The notes under the pieces: model-generated
What the model saw: only the letters and a program-made list of their open reading frames with translations
Database searches by the model: none
What the model was told of the DNA's origin: nothing
NCBI GenBank assembly: GCA_038380795.1
Contig: CM076259.1
Location: forward strand, 24,348,977-24,412,976
Length of the DNA stretch: 64,000 bases
Direction of reading: 5' to 3'
Origin: Pyrocephalus nanus
Lineage: Eukaryota; Chordata; Aves; Passeriformes; Tyrannidae
In this document: positions 11,756 through 25,060 of the stretch, in pieces
Layout: each line of letters starts with the position of its first letter
Numbering within the stretch: position 1 is the stretch's first letter
Program-made: the position numbers and the translations under genes

Positions 11756-14700
11756 GTCTATCGAGTGTTCAGGTGCCAAGACAGGAGTTAGTCTGTCCCT
11801 CTTACCTTCCTGCCACTATCTCATCATAACTTGAAGGCTTTCCTTTGTGTCTCCCCTTGAACTAGGCATTCTGAGGAGCTAGAATTAGATCGGCTGGGTT
11901 ATGAATGACCTGTTAGTCCAGGTGCCAATACCACATGTCACTCTTACAGCCCACCTTCCTAGTCATTCTGATCCTTCCAACATCCAAACTTTCCTGTTAC
12001 TTCTTCATTAAAACTACCAGTTTTGGCATATCTATTAGTTCTTTTTCATCCTTCTCAGTTGTTACCTATAATGCACCTTTGTTGTAGCTCCTCCCATTCT
12101 AATACAAGAAATGCACATTATTAATCTTCCTCCTTCCAATCTCTCTCAGTTCCCTCAAAAGGGCTAGGAAAGTACACAGTGAGGACATATAAGGCAAGTG
12201 TCATATTAAGGGATACACTGAGAATTTCCCAGAAAGCAGTGAGGAACCAGTGGAGAAGAAATTCTCAGGTAGAGAAGAAACCAAAGTACCAATCTAAGAG
12301 TATCCCTACTACTATTAATAATCTGCAACATATCAGTGCCCAAAGGCATTTTCACACGATTGCTTCTGATTTAATAACACCAGAGCTGAAATGCTACACA
12401 GAGTATTTTCTTTCAAAGAGGCCTAGCTGAAGCAAGTTCTGTGAATACCAAGCTGTGAGATAGGCCACTGTCACATGAATAGCTGGATGGCTGTGTGGTG
12501 AATTCAGGCATTAAGTCCTACTCCCGGTCAAAGCAGACAGTGTGGATGCAGAGCATTGGCACACACGGCTCTGTGGCTAGATTTATTGACCTGCTCTCTG
12601 TGAAGAGATGTGCTAAAAAACTGGGAGGTGCAGTTGGATTTGGGATAGGATAGTAAACAGGAACCTGCATTTCTGCTCAAAGAGATAAGCCTGGCAATAT
12701 GGGACATATAAACATGAAGGCAATCCACACAACTGTGAATATATCCTTTTGTTACAGAGCTTTAACACTCTGATGGGAAACACAGAGTGGGAATACCATG
12801 TATTACATCTGTCTATAGTCTGACAGTACTTTTCAGCTCGATCCTTGGAGCTCTGGTACAAACTGTTTCAGGGAAACCTGAAAAAGGTGACTTTGAGAAT
12901 TAGGTTTATTACCAGTGGGGCCCAATTCACCACACCAGAATCTATACCACTTCTGGAATGAACACATCCACAGTGCCCACAAATGGAAAGAGGCTCAAAA
13001 TTGCCACTCTAATGACTATACTTAAATTGCTGATCAGGTTGGGATTCAGAAAGCTAAAATTTCAATTCCAAAACATAGCCTGAGGCCACAGCATGTCTGA
13101 AGCACAGGTTTGACAGAAGGGGCTCTCATAGTGCTTCACTGACTAATGAGATTAAAGGGTTTTTATTAAATCAGTTGTAGTTATAAGGCTTTCACCTTAG
13201 TGCACTTGCATCTTAAAAAGGTGTTACTGTACAGTTTGATACATTTGACTCGGAAAAGATTAGCAGGCAGTTTGAAGTTTGCCATTCAAAGTAATCCAGT
13301 ATCAAAAGTCTCACTTGAACCCCAAGAGTTTGGGAGCAATACTGTTTTGAATTTTGGTATTTGGATGTGGACAGAGATCTCGCTTTCTGATCAAGTGTCT
13401 TTCAAATGAAAGCAGCCCATATTTAAAGTTCTTATGTGTCCATCTAAGAAGACATTTCATTTAGATGTGTAACTATCCCAACTTAAACAGCAGTGATAAT
13501 TAAGAGTTTCAAGGCATATCAGGACACAGGCAGGGATCTAGTAAGAAAAGTAGGTAGAAGGCAGCTGATGCAAACCACTCACTAATCAGTCAAATGCTGA
13601 GTTTCTTCCATACCTGCTATGCTACACTTTTCATGATGTCTGAAAAATCATCTGCTGCCTGTTGGTAGTCTGCTACTGGCAAAATAAATTCTGAAATTTC
13701 ACAATGGATTTGATGATCAAATTCTAAGCAAGACACTAAGGACTAGAAAAAGCACCTTAACTAGTAGCTAACACAGATGAAGAACCAGAGGATGCAAACC
13801 GAGACCTCAGAGCTGTCTGTCACTCGGTACCATCTCAAATCTGTATCTTCATTTCTCCAGTGCACCAGAGGGGGGTGAATTAGCTGTGCACATTAAAAAA
13901 AAAAAAAAAGCCTCAGCACGCTGAAAAACTGAGAGGAGTGCTGGGGGGGGAAGCATTTATTTAACACACACATACACATTTCCCCCCACTGTATTTCCTC
14001 AGGTCTGAGGACAGCTCTGTTGCATCTACATCACATGAAGTTAATGCCTGCAGTGGGAAAGATGTTCAGCATGACAGCTGCAGCCTGACTAAGCATCTCA
14101 CACAGGAGCTACCAGCAATAACAGAATATGATACCTTTCTCACTGTAGTCTCTGCCTACTGAAGCATTTGTGAGACATATTAGAGTGCAGCAAGATGTAC
14201 ACGGAGAAGGCTTAATGTTATATTAGAAAGTGCCAAGATCTCCTCAGGCAGTCATATCAGCAACTGTATATTATCACTATACATTTAGGGAAAAACAGTA
14301 AGTACCTTTTGTCACAGTCCCCTGTGGTCGCAGCATTAGCTGTAGCTGCCAGTCAGAAACTACTCAGACTGTAAACTATGAGCAATTGCAACCCTTCCAC
14401 CATCCTCCTTTACCCCACTCACCTTTGGGCAGCTGAAGTCCAGATTTTCTGATCACCTAGGTAGTAGGGCAGTAGTCTTAAACCACTCTGGATGTTTCAC
14501 TGAGCATCTTGAGCAAATTTCACAGTACATGCCTGTTACAATTAGCATGGTATTTGAACAGAATATGGAAGTATTTGGAAAAAACTTATTATGTACTACA
14601 AGAGTACTTCATGCTGGGATTCTGAGTTAGTGATCCAGTAAAGCAGCTCTGCTCCCTGCTCAGTATGGCAGGAAGCCCCCTCTAAACTATTTAGCTCCTG

Positions 14701-16439
14701 GTGATTGCTGTATGAAGGACAGCCAGAGCATGGGTCCTTGAGACTTCATTTGCCACAGCAGGAGTTGGAGATCACCTCAAGAAAAGTCAGAGTCAATATT
14801 TGATGCTGCAGGCAGCAGTTGCCCAGGATACCCACAAAGATCATTTCACAAAGGAGATAGACTGTCACCTCTGCACCCTGCAGATTTTTGTGTTGTCTCA
14901 ACAAGACCCTCTTTGTCTCTTCGCAGGGAAAAGGTTGCCCGCATTATCCCCATATTTACTGGAGCAGGAGTATATATGTTACAAGAGAGCTATACACGTG
15001 TCATGGTCCCAGACCTCACATAAACACAGAGGAAAGCAAGTTTAGCAGCCTCTATTGCCTGGGCCATGCCTTTCCGATTAACCAGGACATTTCTGAAGCA
15101 CTCAATATTTCCATTGAACTACTGTGGCCTTTTGGATACTGGCCAGTTTCTTTGGTAAAATAGCCTTTGTTGCAGCTCAGAGTGAAAGACTGATCAAGTT
15201 TAAGGGAAGAGGAACAGCAGGAAAATAATCTTCAGATTCTTCTAAAGGAACAACCACTTCTTTTAGAAAGATAACTGAAAGCAAGCCATTGACAGCAGAG
15301 GTGAGCGGGAAGGAAAGCATATTTCAGTGAAGAGATTTATTAAGGCCTGTCTTTTCTTTAACTGCAGCTGCACACAAGATTGACATATCCCGTAAGCTAC
15401 CTTTGATAAAGTCCCCAGACTTGCTGCAGCAATGCAAGGAAGACCATTTCACCTGCAGTGCATTCATTTACAGCTGTAGTTCACAGGATTTTCTACTTTC
15501 ATATCCCAGCCTCAGTTGCCAGCTGTCTCTCAAGTCAGTGTTTGACTAGCTTAGAGTTTGTCAGCTGGTACCTGCAGTGCACTACTAATGCCACTTCCCA
15601 ACAACTCTTACAAAACAAAAAACACAACACCAGAGGAAGGTACAGTTGAGAAAGTAGATGACTCTTGAACCCTGACCCTGAATGGGAGTCTTAGAAGTAA
15701 GTTTGACATACACTGATCCTGGAGACAAGCAGAAAGATGGACAGAGGCTGTAAATTCTGGATATGTATGCAATACTAGCACCCCAGAGGACCGTCTTGGC
15801 ACCACAGCAACATTATGGTCCCTATGCAGTGAATACAACTGGCACATAGAAAGGAATAAATGAAAAGCTGGTGCAGGAGGGTCCCAAAGCCAGTACTCAT
15901 TTTTCTAAAATGGCAGTTTTGATTTAGAAATTAAGCATATCTTCTCTTGAGGTCAAGTGAAATAATCATAATCTGATTAATCACTGATAGATCATTAAGA
16001 AGTAGGGCCAGAAAGCCCCTCCTATTCTTTCTTAAGGAAATAGAGACAGCCCTACCTTGGCTATATCTGAAGATCCTTATCGAGTTACTTAAAAAATAAA
16101 GTGAGAATGATTCCAATGCCTTCTTGAGGCAGCTATTAGAGTAAATCGTCTGCCCTGACTTCATGCTCTCTTCACCCACTCAGAGGGTAAGTTATGTAAG
16201 ATTCCCCCCAGCAAGTCTCCAGTATTTTAGTGAGGATAGCCCCTCCTTTTTCCTGGAGCCCATTTCTCCAAAGCTTTTACCATGGCTGAATAAGATGCTC
16301 CTGCTAAAGCCTTCTTAGAAGTATTCCCCTCTTTCCCTACCTACCAGCATACCAGGACTGTTTCTCCCCTACCCATTTTTTTTCCTTTGAAAAGGGAATA
16401 AGACTCTTGCCATTTGCAGATCATTTAATCCAACAAGTC
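11756..16439. other. Unannotated unique sequence
   Basis: No gene or clear interspersed repeat. A 15-base A run (13895-13909) and a G8 run followed 50 bases later by a C-rich run lie near 13940-13987. Several open frames of 60-95 codons overlap on both strands without coding texture. Confidence 0.4.
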
Positions 16440-16645
16440 TTCCTTAGCACTGCTGATGAGAGTGCCATCCCCCAATTTTATTCACACATTTGATTTCTTC
16501 TTCCTAAAGGCAAATCTCTACACTTGTCTTGAGTTCCATCTGTTTCATTTTGGACAGTATCTCCTCTTGATCAAAATCCTTTTGAATTCTAAATCAATCT
16601 TTCCAGGCCCTTGCAGTCAGTCTCAGCTAGGCAAAGCAGTGCTAG
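16440..16645 (-). mobile_element. Old CR1-type LINE ORF2 fragment
   Basis: On the plus strand it reads as the reverse complement of an older CR1 reverse-transcriptase region: 'ctacacttgtcttgagttcc', 'tttggacagtatctcctc', 'aaaatccttttgaattctaa', ending near 'cagtctcagctaggca'. The left boundary is uncertain. Divergence is clearly higher than in the 355-867 copy. Confidence 0.6.
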
Positions 16646-19600
16646 AGCCTAAAACCAGTATGGAAGGAAGAGAGAAAAGTTGCACTGCAGTGGAATTAGA
16701 ATCACTTGGCTGCAGGATGATCACACACAGTCATCGTAACTAGCCACATATGGCTTGTCTTGTGACAGAAAGAAGAAAGAATCATGCTCAACTGCTAGCA
16801 CATAAATAGTAAGACATTTTATTGCTATTATATGCAGATTTTCTCAATATTACCATATTTTGTTTTCAAATTGACTTGACCTTGTGTGAGAAACAGGACT
16901 TGAACTTTCCAAGTTGAAGCAAACACATGGTCTAGAGGCTGCAAACAATTGTAGCGGCTTAGGGGCTGTGTATTCCCTTCGACACGTCTTATGCCACATG
17001 CTCACACAAAGTGCAACTCATCTGCCTTCAAAATGAGATAGCAAAAGAAAAAAAAATTAAGTGCTGCTCTAAGATGGGCTACTCTTTCCTCCCCACCTGC
17101 TTCATACTCAGGAGCTGTGAGATCTCGCATTTTCCAACTCCCCTTCAGCAGTTCTGGGACCTGCCTTGTCTCCATCACATTTCTGTAAGTGCCTGTAGTA
17201 TATTCCATACCTTTATGGTAACACAGGGAACTGTTAAAACTCAACTGCACCTAGTAAGTACCTTGACTTATACCTTACAAATAACACTAGCTACAGTTTT
17301 AACACTGTCCTCTCACTCTGCCTTTGACTTCAAGTTTCACATTAGTACCTGGAGCTTTTCCACTTTTCAGAAATTGTTTCAAGGCTACATTTTGAGCTAA
17401 TGCTCCAAAAAGTAGAACTGGACAGGTAAGGAAAGGTGAAAGGAAAGAAAAGATATAATTCTTTTAAAAAAAACCCTCCACTTCTTAAAAATTGTGTCCT
17501 ATCTTATAAGCAAGGGTCAGTATTCAAAGTGTGCAAATAGGCTTCATGCTGAGTCTTAAATTCTTCAGACACAAGTAAATGGTCTCATGCCCTGCAGACA
17601 ATTGACTTGTTATGGACTTAACCAGGTCTCAGAAGAAATACTTAATGATCACAGCAGGCAAGACTTTGCCCCTTGTCCTGACCAAAGAATAGGCTGGTGG
17701 TAAGAGCCCTTTCTGCTTATATTCATGAATATCAAATTAATAGACCAGCAAGGATCTTAGGCTGTCAGAGCAGATGATGGTAAGAGTCTCTGTAGAATGA
17801 AAATGCACTCTAAAATATGTAGGAGAGAAGGAGTTTTGAAACACAAGGGAAGAGAGGAGAGAGACTACAGAATCAGGGCCAAAAAATCTGGGTACAGGAG
17901 AGGCAGGAAGAGAAAAACACCAGATTTTTTTTTGTATTCATACAGATCAGAAGAACATACTTTGTTTACAGAATCATCATGTCCTCTAAAAACCGTTTAA
18001 AATGTTCGAAACACTTTAAAAAACTTCACATGCAAGGTAGCAAGAGAAATTCAAAGATTGTCAGAGCTTTGGTAATTTACAGAGATCCAGGAACAACAGT
18101 ATCAGAACTTGAGCCATTGCTTCAGATAATCCAGAAGCAAAGCACTGCTTAAGTATTACTTAGCTCTAGAGCAACATAAGCCACTGCAAGAGCTGGTAAC
18201 AGAAGCCTTCTAATGAAGTCCAGAACTTCAACAGCAGACAGAGAGTCATTCTTCTGCTCCTCAGGACGGCACTGATGTTACAAATATTGATTGTCATCTC
18301 TCAAGGTCAGCCCTTTGTAACTATTCACCCTGAAGTCAGTATTAAGGCAGGCACTCTACCATGGGAAGACTTCTGGTTACTTAAAGCACTTGACTCTTCA
18401 GAGGAAGAGTTTCTTGTAATAATAGCCCACACAGACTTACATGGAGGAACTTTCAAGTTAATCTCAGCTATAGCACTTGTCAAACTCCATAACTTCCTGC
18501 AGCTTCAGGAGGAACATAAGAATTTGAAGACATCATTAGGTGATCCTGTGTTGAGTGTTAGGATAGGTCAGAGTATATCCAAGGTGCACCTGAATCCTGA
18601 TGTGAAATTAGAAGCAGACAGAGAGACTCAGGCATTCCTTTGCCTTCCAGTCAGTTGGTTAGGAGCAACTATCCTCAAAAAGAACCAACTAAATCCATCG
18701 ATTAGTTAAGCTCTCCTATTTATGCATTAACCTTTGCAAATGCTCATGGCTTTCCCTGTCATCTCTCATTTCAGACTGAATAGTCCTTAATGCCATTTCA
18801 TTCTCAGATGATATAGTGGTTGCCTAAAAATCAGTAAAACTCCACCTGTTGTCTTCAACCATAAAGGCTCCAGAGAACTCAGAGGAGCTTCCTGGAAGAC
18901 TAGTACCAGCACATATATACATAGACAACCTACAGCTTTTGATACTCTACGGCTAAAGAAATCCCTGCACACATTTACCTACATGCACAGTCTGAGTTGG
19001 TAGTCTAAACATCAAGGCACAAGGCTTTTGAAATCACACCTTTACTACAGAAAACAGCATTTGTGCCTTCTATTTTTGTAATTACTCACAAAGAAAAAAA
19101 AAAAGCTTTTACCTCTCAGAAGGTCAGTGAGGTATGCAGGATTTCATGGCATCTGTGACACAGTCTGATGCACTAGAGTGAAAGTAAACCTTGGAGGAAA
19201 GAAGCAGAAGGAACTGAAGTGAATCCACATGGGCTATTAGCCCCACATTAACACTTAAATAACGCATTATTTCATCATTTGCCAAAGCTCAGATGAACCC
19301 TAACTTGTAGCAGATAACAGGAGGAATTAAAACTGTGGGGGTAGTCAGGGTGGTTTCTGCCATCTAAAGCACTGACGTGAAAACAGCAAAGTCTGGATCA
19401 ATAGAGAGAAGTTAAATGACAGTCTTAAAGAACCAATTTTAAAATCAAGAACAACCTCAGGCTGTTTTCAACCCAGAGCTCCACAGAATTTCCGCAGAGG
19501 AGTTTGGTGTATCTCGATGATATCGTAAAAATGACACAAAAGCAGAGTTTAAGCCTACATCGTTCCCACTATTCCCTCCTGCCCTTAAAAAAAAAAAAAA

Positions 19601-22600
19601 AATAGTGTTACTACAGAAATATCAGAGGGATTCTACCAAACACCTTCAATTTTTGTATGGGTTTTTTTTTATAACCAGAGCAGCAGGACTTATGCAGGTG
19701 GTAGAGGAGCTTCACACTAAATGAAGCTTATCAGTCCATTAAGAGCCTGCTGCAAGGTAAAATGCACCAGAGCAGAAGTGCTAACAATTAAGCACTTTTC
19801 AGAAGAAACTTGCAGAAAAGAGTTTGTTGAGTCACCTGCATTCTTTACATTCCCAGAAGGTCAGGATGATCAGTCCTTAATGCCTCTCCTGATTAAGTTT
19901 TCCAGTAACTTATTTGAAAATGTTACACTGTGCAACAGTTCTAATATTTTGGCTTCTCACATTGCTGTCTGCCACCAGCTGATACTCATATCCTATGGTC
20001 TACAGGTTTCTGCACAGGAGAAAGCAGAAAAAAAACCACTGCAAAATTGTCAAAAAGGCTTGACTTCAGATGGCAATTCAAGCCCCCTCATGAGCATCCA
20101 TCCCTGAATGTCTAGTGACATGGGGAGGGTGTGGAAAGAAAGATGAAAGGGGACACTTCAATGACAATCTCACTAGAGGAGTCCAAGGCACATAAGGAAA
20201 CACTTTCATTCACATTTAAGTACAGCTGCAAAAGATAAAGGTGATTCTACTGCATTTCTTTCACTCACTGGATTTCTTTTATCTTAAATACCCAAAAGAG
20301 GCAGAAATCTATTTTAGTTCCTTTCTCAAGGAAGGCTGATCATATTTTATATTATTTACCCCATCCTAGATTACCTGAAATACAAATATTTTATAAAGAA
20401 ACCTTCACCAATCCCTTCCTATCCAGAATACGGTTTCATGAGAAGAGAGCTGGGAATTGTTACTGAACAAAGGCATTCTTTAGGATGGTTGGTCAGCAGC
20501 TCTCACAATGTCTCCCAGTTAGATTCAACAAGTCCAGGTCCCATGGTGGTACATTCATCCCTCTAGAAGCCACAGAGAAGTGAGCATCAGGTGTTCACCA
20601 GGTTGTTACAGGAGGACAGCATGCAGTCCTTTTAAGTTATCATTTGAGAGCTGCCATCTGTCCTCTCCTCATATTTCCATTTGGTCAGGAAGCAAGAGAG
20701 CAGAGCCAAGTCTGGCTTACCTCTTTCTCAAGGACCAGTTTTACACGCAGTCTGCTTCCCTGCAGACAATTGAGTGTTTCCTACTACTACTGGTCAAGAT
20801 GTAATCAGGCTACATTCCTATAGTAGACTTCAAGAGAAGGAGTGTTAATTGCCTGCAGCTCTTCAGACAGAAACTGTGCTCTATTAGGATAAGTTACAGA
20901 ACATAGGACAGGAGTTTAACCAGCAGCTGTAGCCAACAACATACTGAGTCTGCAAAGTCTGGCACATGTTAAACAAATCTCTTGCTCATCATCCTTGAAG
21001 TCTGCAGGTGCTGCCAATGCTCAGTAGTAAAGGGTGAGGTAATACCACGAAATTGTCTCAATGTCATCCAGCATTGCCTTATGGTAAAGGCAAGACCAGA
21101 GTCCTTCTGCCTGGACTGCTTCATGTCAAAGTCAACATGAGGAAGACAGCTCAGCTGCTTACCTGACCTTCCTAGAACTGGCCATAGACATCAGGTATCT
21201 TAAGTACAGGTTTCATTTGTTTGGCATTTTTTGAAAACAAAAACAGTTTACTCTATTACTTTCCCGTTTTAGAGTCTTGAAATTACTCCATTTGAGTTAT
21301 GAGGAGACTGCTTTCTTGCACAGTTCCAATCACTAGATATTACATTTAATGCTTCCTCTCTTCCAGAAGGATATTGAACCAGCTACTTCCTGAATTAATG
21401 TGAAGTTCACAGGAAAGGAGGTCTTTGCATTTCAAATTCTAGTTGCAAGCCTGCTTAGGGCAGGAGGGGAAAAAACATATGAGTAGCTGTAACTTGCTTT
21501 CCATAGATGGCACACCTTTTAGGAATTAATTCTGAAGACTTCTTTGTTTATTTATGTATTTAAATTAGTCCCTCACAACATCTGCAAGCGGTTCTCTGTT
21601 ATAGATTGTTCTAGCTGACATGGCACAAAGTAAGCTCAGAAAGCATTTCAGTTCCTCTTCATGGAAAGGCATCTTTTTCTTAAATCCAAAAGGTTATCAT
21701 AAGATATTTCAGAGAAGAGATCAAAATCTAAAATCAAAGCAACTGTGTGTCCTGCTTAATCCTCACCTTATTTCTAAAAGAATATGCTGCTATCTACAAT
21801 GGCAACATTTCTCCAGTTTCTCAGAGTCCTTTACCACCCTTCACCTGCTTGGAAGCCATTTGTTGCCTGGGTGTCCCTACCCACCTCCACTTAAACCCAA
21901 AGAAGGTACTTTTCTCCATCAGAGCTTTCCCCTTGCAGGAACCATCAAAGCCATCTCTTCAATTTAGAAGTTGTCAGTTTTTCTCTGAGGTAGTACTTTG
22001 CCTTCACACACCAAGAATCACACTGAAGCTAGTCAGTCACGCTGCTACCACTTCTCAGAGGAGGAAGCAGCAATTCTGTTCTTCCAGAACAGGGAGCACA
22101 GGAAAAGCTAGAATTACTCACTACAAGTATTTTTGCTGATCAGGGAGCTGCCAAACACTTTTTATTGCTGCCATCAATTCCATTCCTCCAGGACAGGGGT
22201 ATACATAGCTCTTTTGACTCCCAGTGATCACAGCTGGTTTCTATCCCCACATTCTGGGCTATTGAGTTCTTATCTTCAGAGAAACAGTGAGGTGCTTAAC
22301 AGCAGCTGAGACCACCTTTAATTTTATTTTATTTTTCAGATTCTCAGGAGTCCACTGTCCAGGAAACATTATATAATAACATTAATCATGTTTCTAAGGG
22401 GGAAAAAAAAAAAAGACACAGCCAAAGCCATCATTCCATGTTTTATAGGCTTTCATTTTCAATGTAAATGAGTCTGGAGCTGAACTGTGACCAAGTAACA
22501 CAGTCAGCCAGACCCACAAAAGAGACCCTTAACACCTGTTTTCTCCATACCTTAAGGGGCTGTGTTTGATTGGTGCCTCCTTTTGACCCAAGTGCTCTAG

Positions 22601-25060
22601 GAAGATGCAGTGGACACCAACAAGACTAGCTTAAGCAGCTCCTGTGCCACCACACCTTGATTGCTCACCCTCTCCAACCCAATGCTCAGAAGATGGCAAA
22701 GCAACAAGAACAATTCAATTCAGTGTTGCCAAACACTGCCATCCAGCCACTGACATTGGATTAATAGCATTTGAGATACTTAACAAGCCTGGTAGTCATG
22801 AGGAAAAGGTTATAATTTTCTCTAGCTTAAAAAGTAGGAAAGATGAAAAACACTTTGATAGAAGCTTGAAGCTTTGCTCAGTTCCAGAAGCTGTCACCTC
22901 TTCTTTCTATCTCACAGCTGAACACCTAACAAGTGGTGTCTCGTGTCACACTAGGCAGTGGCAGAAGGTCTCTTAGCACAAGAAAAGGTCTACCTTCTTG
23001 GTCAATTAACATGTAGGAAGGGGAACAGGAACTATTACAGTCTTGCAGCTGCTGAGATCAGACCGCCATCAGCATTAGACAGAGGATGAGACTTCCCTGA
23101 AACATCCAGGAAGAGAAGCAGCAGTTAAATAAAGTGTCTCAAGCTCCCAGGTGATTACTACAGGCTAACAGCACAATTATCCACCTTCTCATCCCTTTCC
23201 AAGGGCAACACATATAAAGCCATTTCTAATAATCATTTTAGAAAGCAAAATTACTGTTTCTCACTCAGGTTTTTGCAAACAGCTAACTCTATGCAGAGAG
23301 CAGGTTCTTTGCCATCAATTTCAGGTTTCAGTTTGAACATTTCTACCACACAAGCTCAGAAAAGATAGCTGCAGAAGGATCCCAAAGCCTGCACATGCAA
23401 ATGCTGTGCAGTCAGTCAACAAGGATGGTTCTGGAAGCTTGTGCTTGTCCCAGACCTTTCTTCCTTCCACCTTGAAAGGTCACAAGCTGCTGCCCTCTGT
23501 CATGCCAGTTTTACCGGCTCACACAAGGTGCTTGAAAACTGATCTCTGGGGTGAGAGTTTTCAGGAGAACTTTCACAGACAAACTAAAGACAATATTACA
23601 GTCCTGGATTGGAAAGAGGTCATTTTTCTGACCCCCATGGTTTTGTTGGTTTTACTGCTGACGCCTCTATAACACAGAAACTTGTTACAAAGCTTCACTT
23701 AGCTACAAAGGAAGCAAGAGGCTTAGTTTAGCCAGCTAGCACACTACACCAAAGACCAAAGCTCCTGTATATTTTCTTCTCCCTCCAGCCATACAGCAAT
23801 CACAGGCATTTTCCTTATAAGCTTTAGCTCATCCATTTCTAATGCTGGTTCAATGACCTCTAGAATAACTGGGTGAGAGATAACCAGCTTTTATTCTTAG
23901 CTGCTAATGTGATGTACAACCCAACAATTGTCCTTCTCTGAGGAGAAGGATCAGGCCTTAGGAGCAGGTAGGATAAGGTCTTAGAGAAGCTTACAGCAAT
24001 CAGAAGATTAGTTGCTTTAACCAGAGAAGGGCTGTTTACTGACATGAAGCCTGAATACAGCTGTGCAGTGGGTACTGAGAGCTCATGGACCTTGCAGAAA
24101 GAGCCAGACACTTCACAGCTTTGCCCACGTGCATTACAGGCTCAGCCTTCCTCTTAGAGAAAGCATTACAAGACCTGTTGTACCAGTGAAACAGAAAGAA
24201 CAAGGGCAGGAAAAACCTGCAGTCCTTTGGGTCACAGTTTTATCAAGCTACAGCCATCTCACTGGGATAGACAATTCAGACTAAGGAGCCAACAGTCTCT
24301 CTTTTACACTGACTTCACACCATTTTAAACTGCAGTGAGCCAGGCCCCCAGGTAAGCAACAGAGAGGACTAAGGGAGGGCAATGATAGATTGGGAAAGCA
24401 AAGTTCTCTCAATTTTACACTCGGTCACCCAGCTTTATCTAGAGACAAGAGGAAACCTCATTCCATGTAATTCACTTACCCACAGCACTCAGAAGGGAAA
24501 TCATTGCAATGCTGTTTGTGAGAAAGGTGAGAGGCATGCTTTTCTCGCAGCAGCAAAGGACATGGTGGTGTCCCATAATAATCACATCTCTGAAGCTATT
24601 AAGAGCCCCAAGGAGCAAAGAAAAGAAGCACCAGAGCATCAGAAACATACTTCCCAAAGGAGTACCTTTCCACTTAACCAGCTACATTCAGATCTTACTA
24701 CCTTACAGTTCACAAAAAAAAGAAAAGCATCTGCTTTCAGGAGAACACTTTTGTACTCTTAATTGCACTACAATTGGAAAGAACTGAGGCTTGTGTCCTG
24801 CCCACTTCAGGTAAGGCTGCTACATCCTCCACGGAATGGGCAGAGAGAAAGTCTATTTGCAATTTGCAGCCACTCCTCCCCAATTAAATAGTCAGCACCT
24901 GCTCCAAATTTATTCACTTTTATTTGTTCTGAAATTAGTTCCCTAAATCCATCATTATTTCCTAAAGAAAAATAAATGTATTTCCGAATGGAAATAGAGG
25001 AGGCAGTATCTGAAAAATACTCTCCAGTACCATTACTGGATAAGAATGATGTTAAATGTT
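16646..25060. other. Repeat-poor unannotated block
   Basis: I could place no CR1, LTR or SINE here. Poly-A runs lie at 19587-19602 and 22403-22414, and a perfect 14-bp palindrome lies at 17719-17732. Plus-strand open frames of 110-144 codons occur (18275-18709, 19721-20107, 21747-22139, 22644-22976), but none has a recognisable domain or neat splice borders. I see no gene that I can name. Confidence 0.35.

Noticed and set aside
18275..18709. 144-codon plus-strand frame as a gene
   Set aside because: No recognisable domain or splice borders; ordinary codon texture, and neighbouring chance frames are of similar length.
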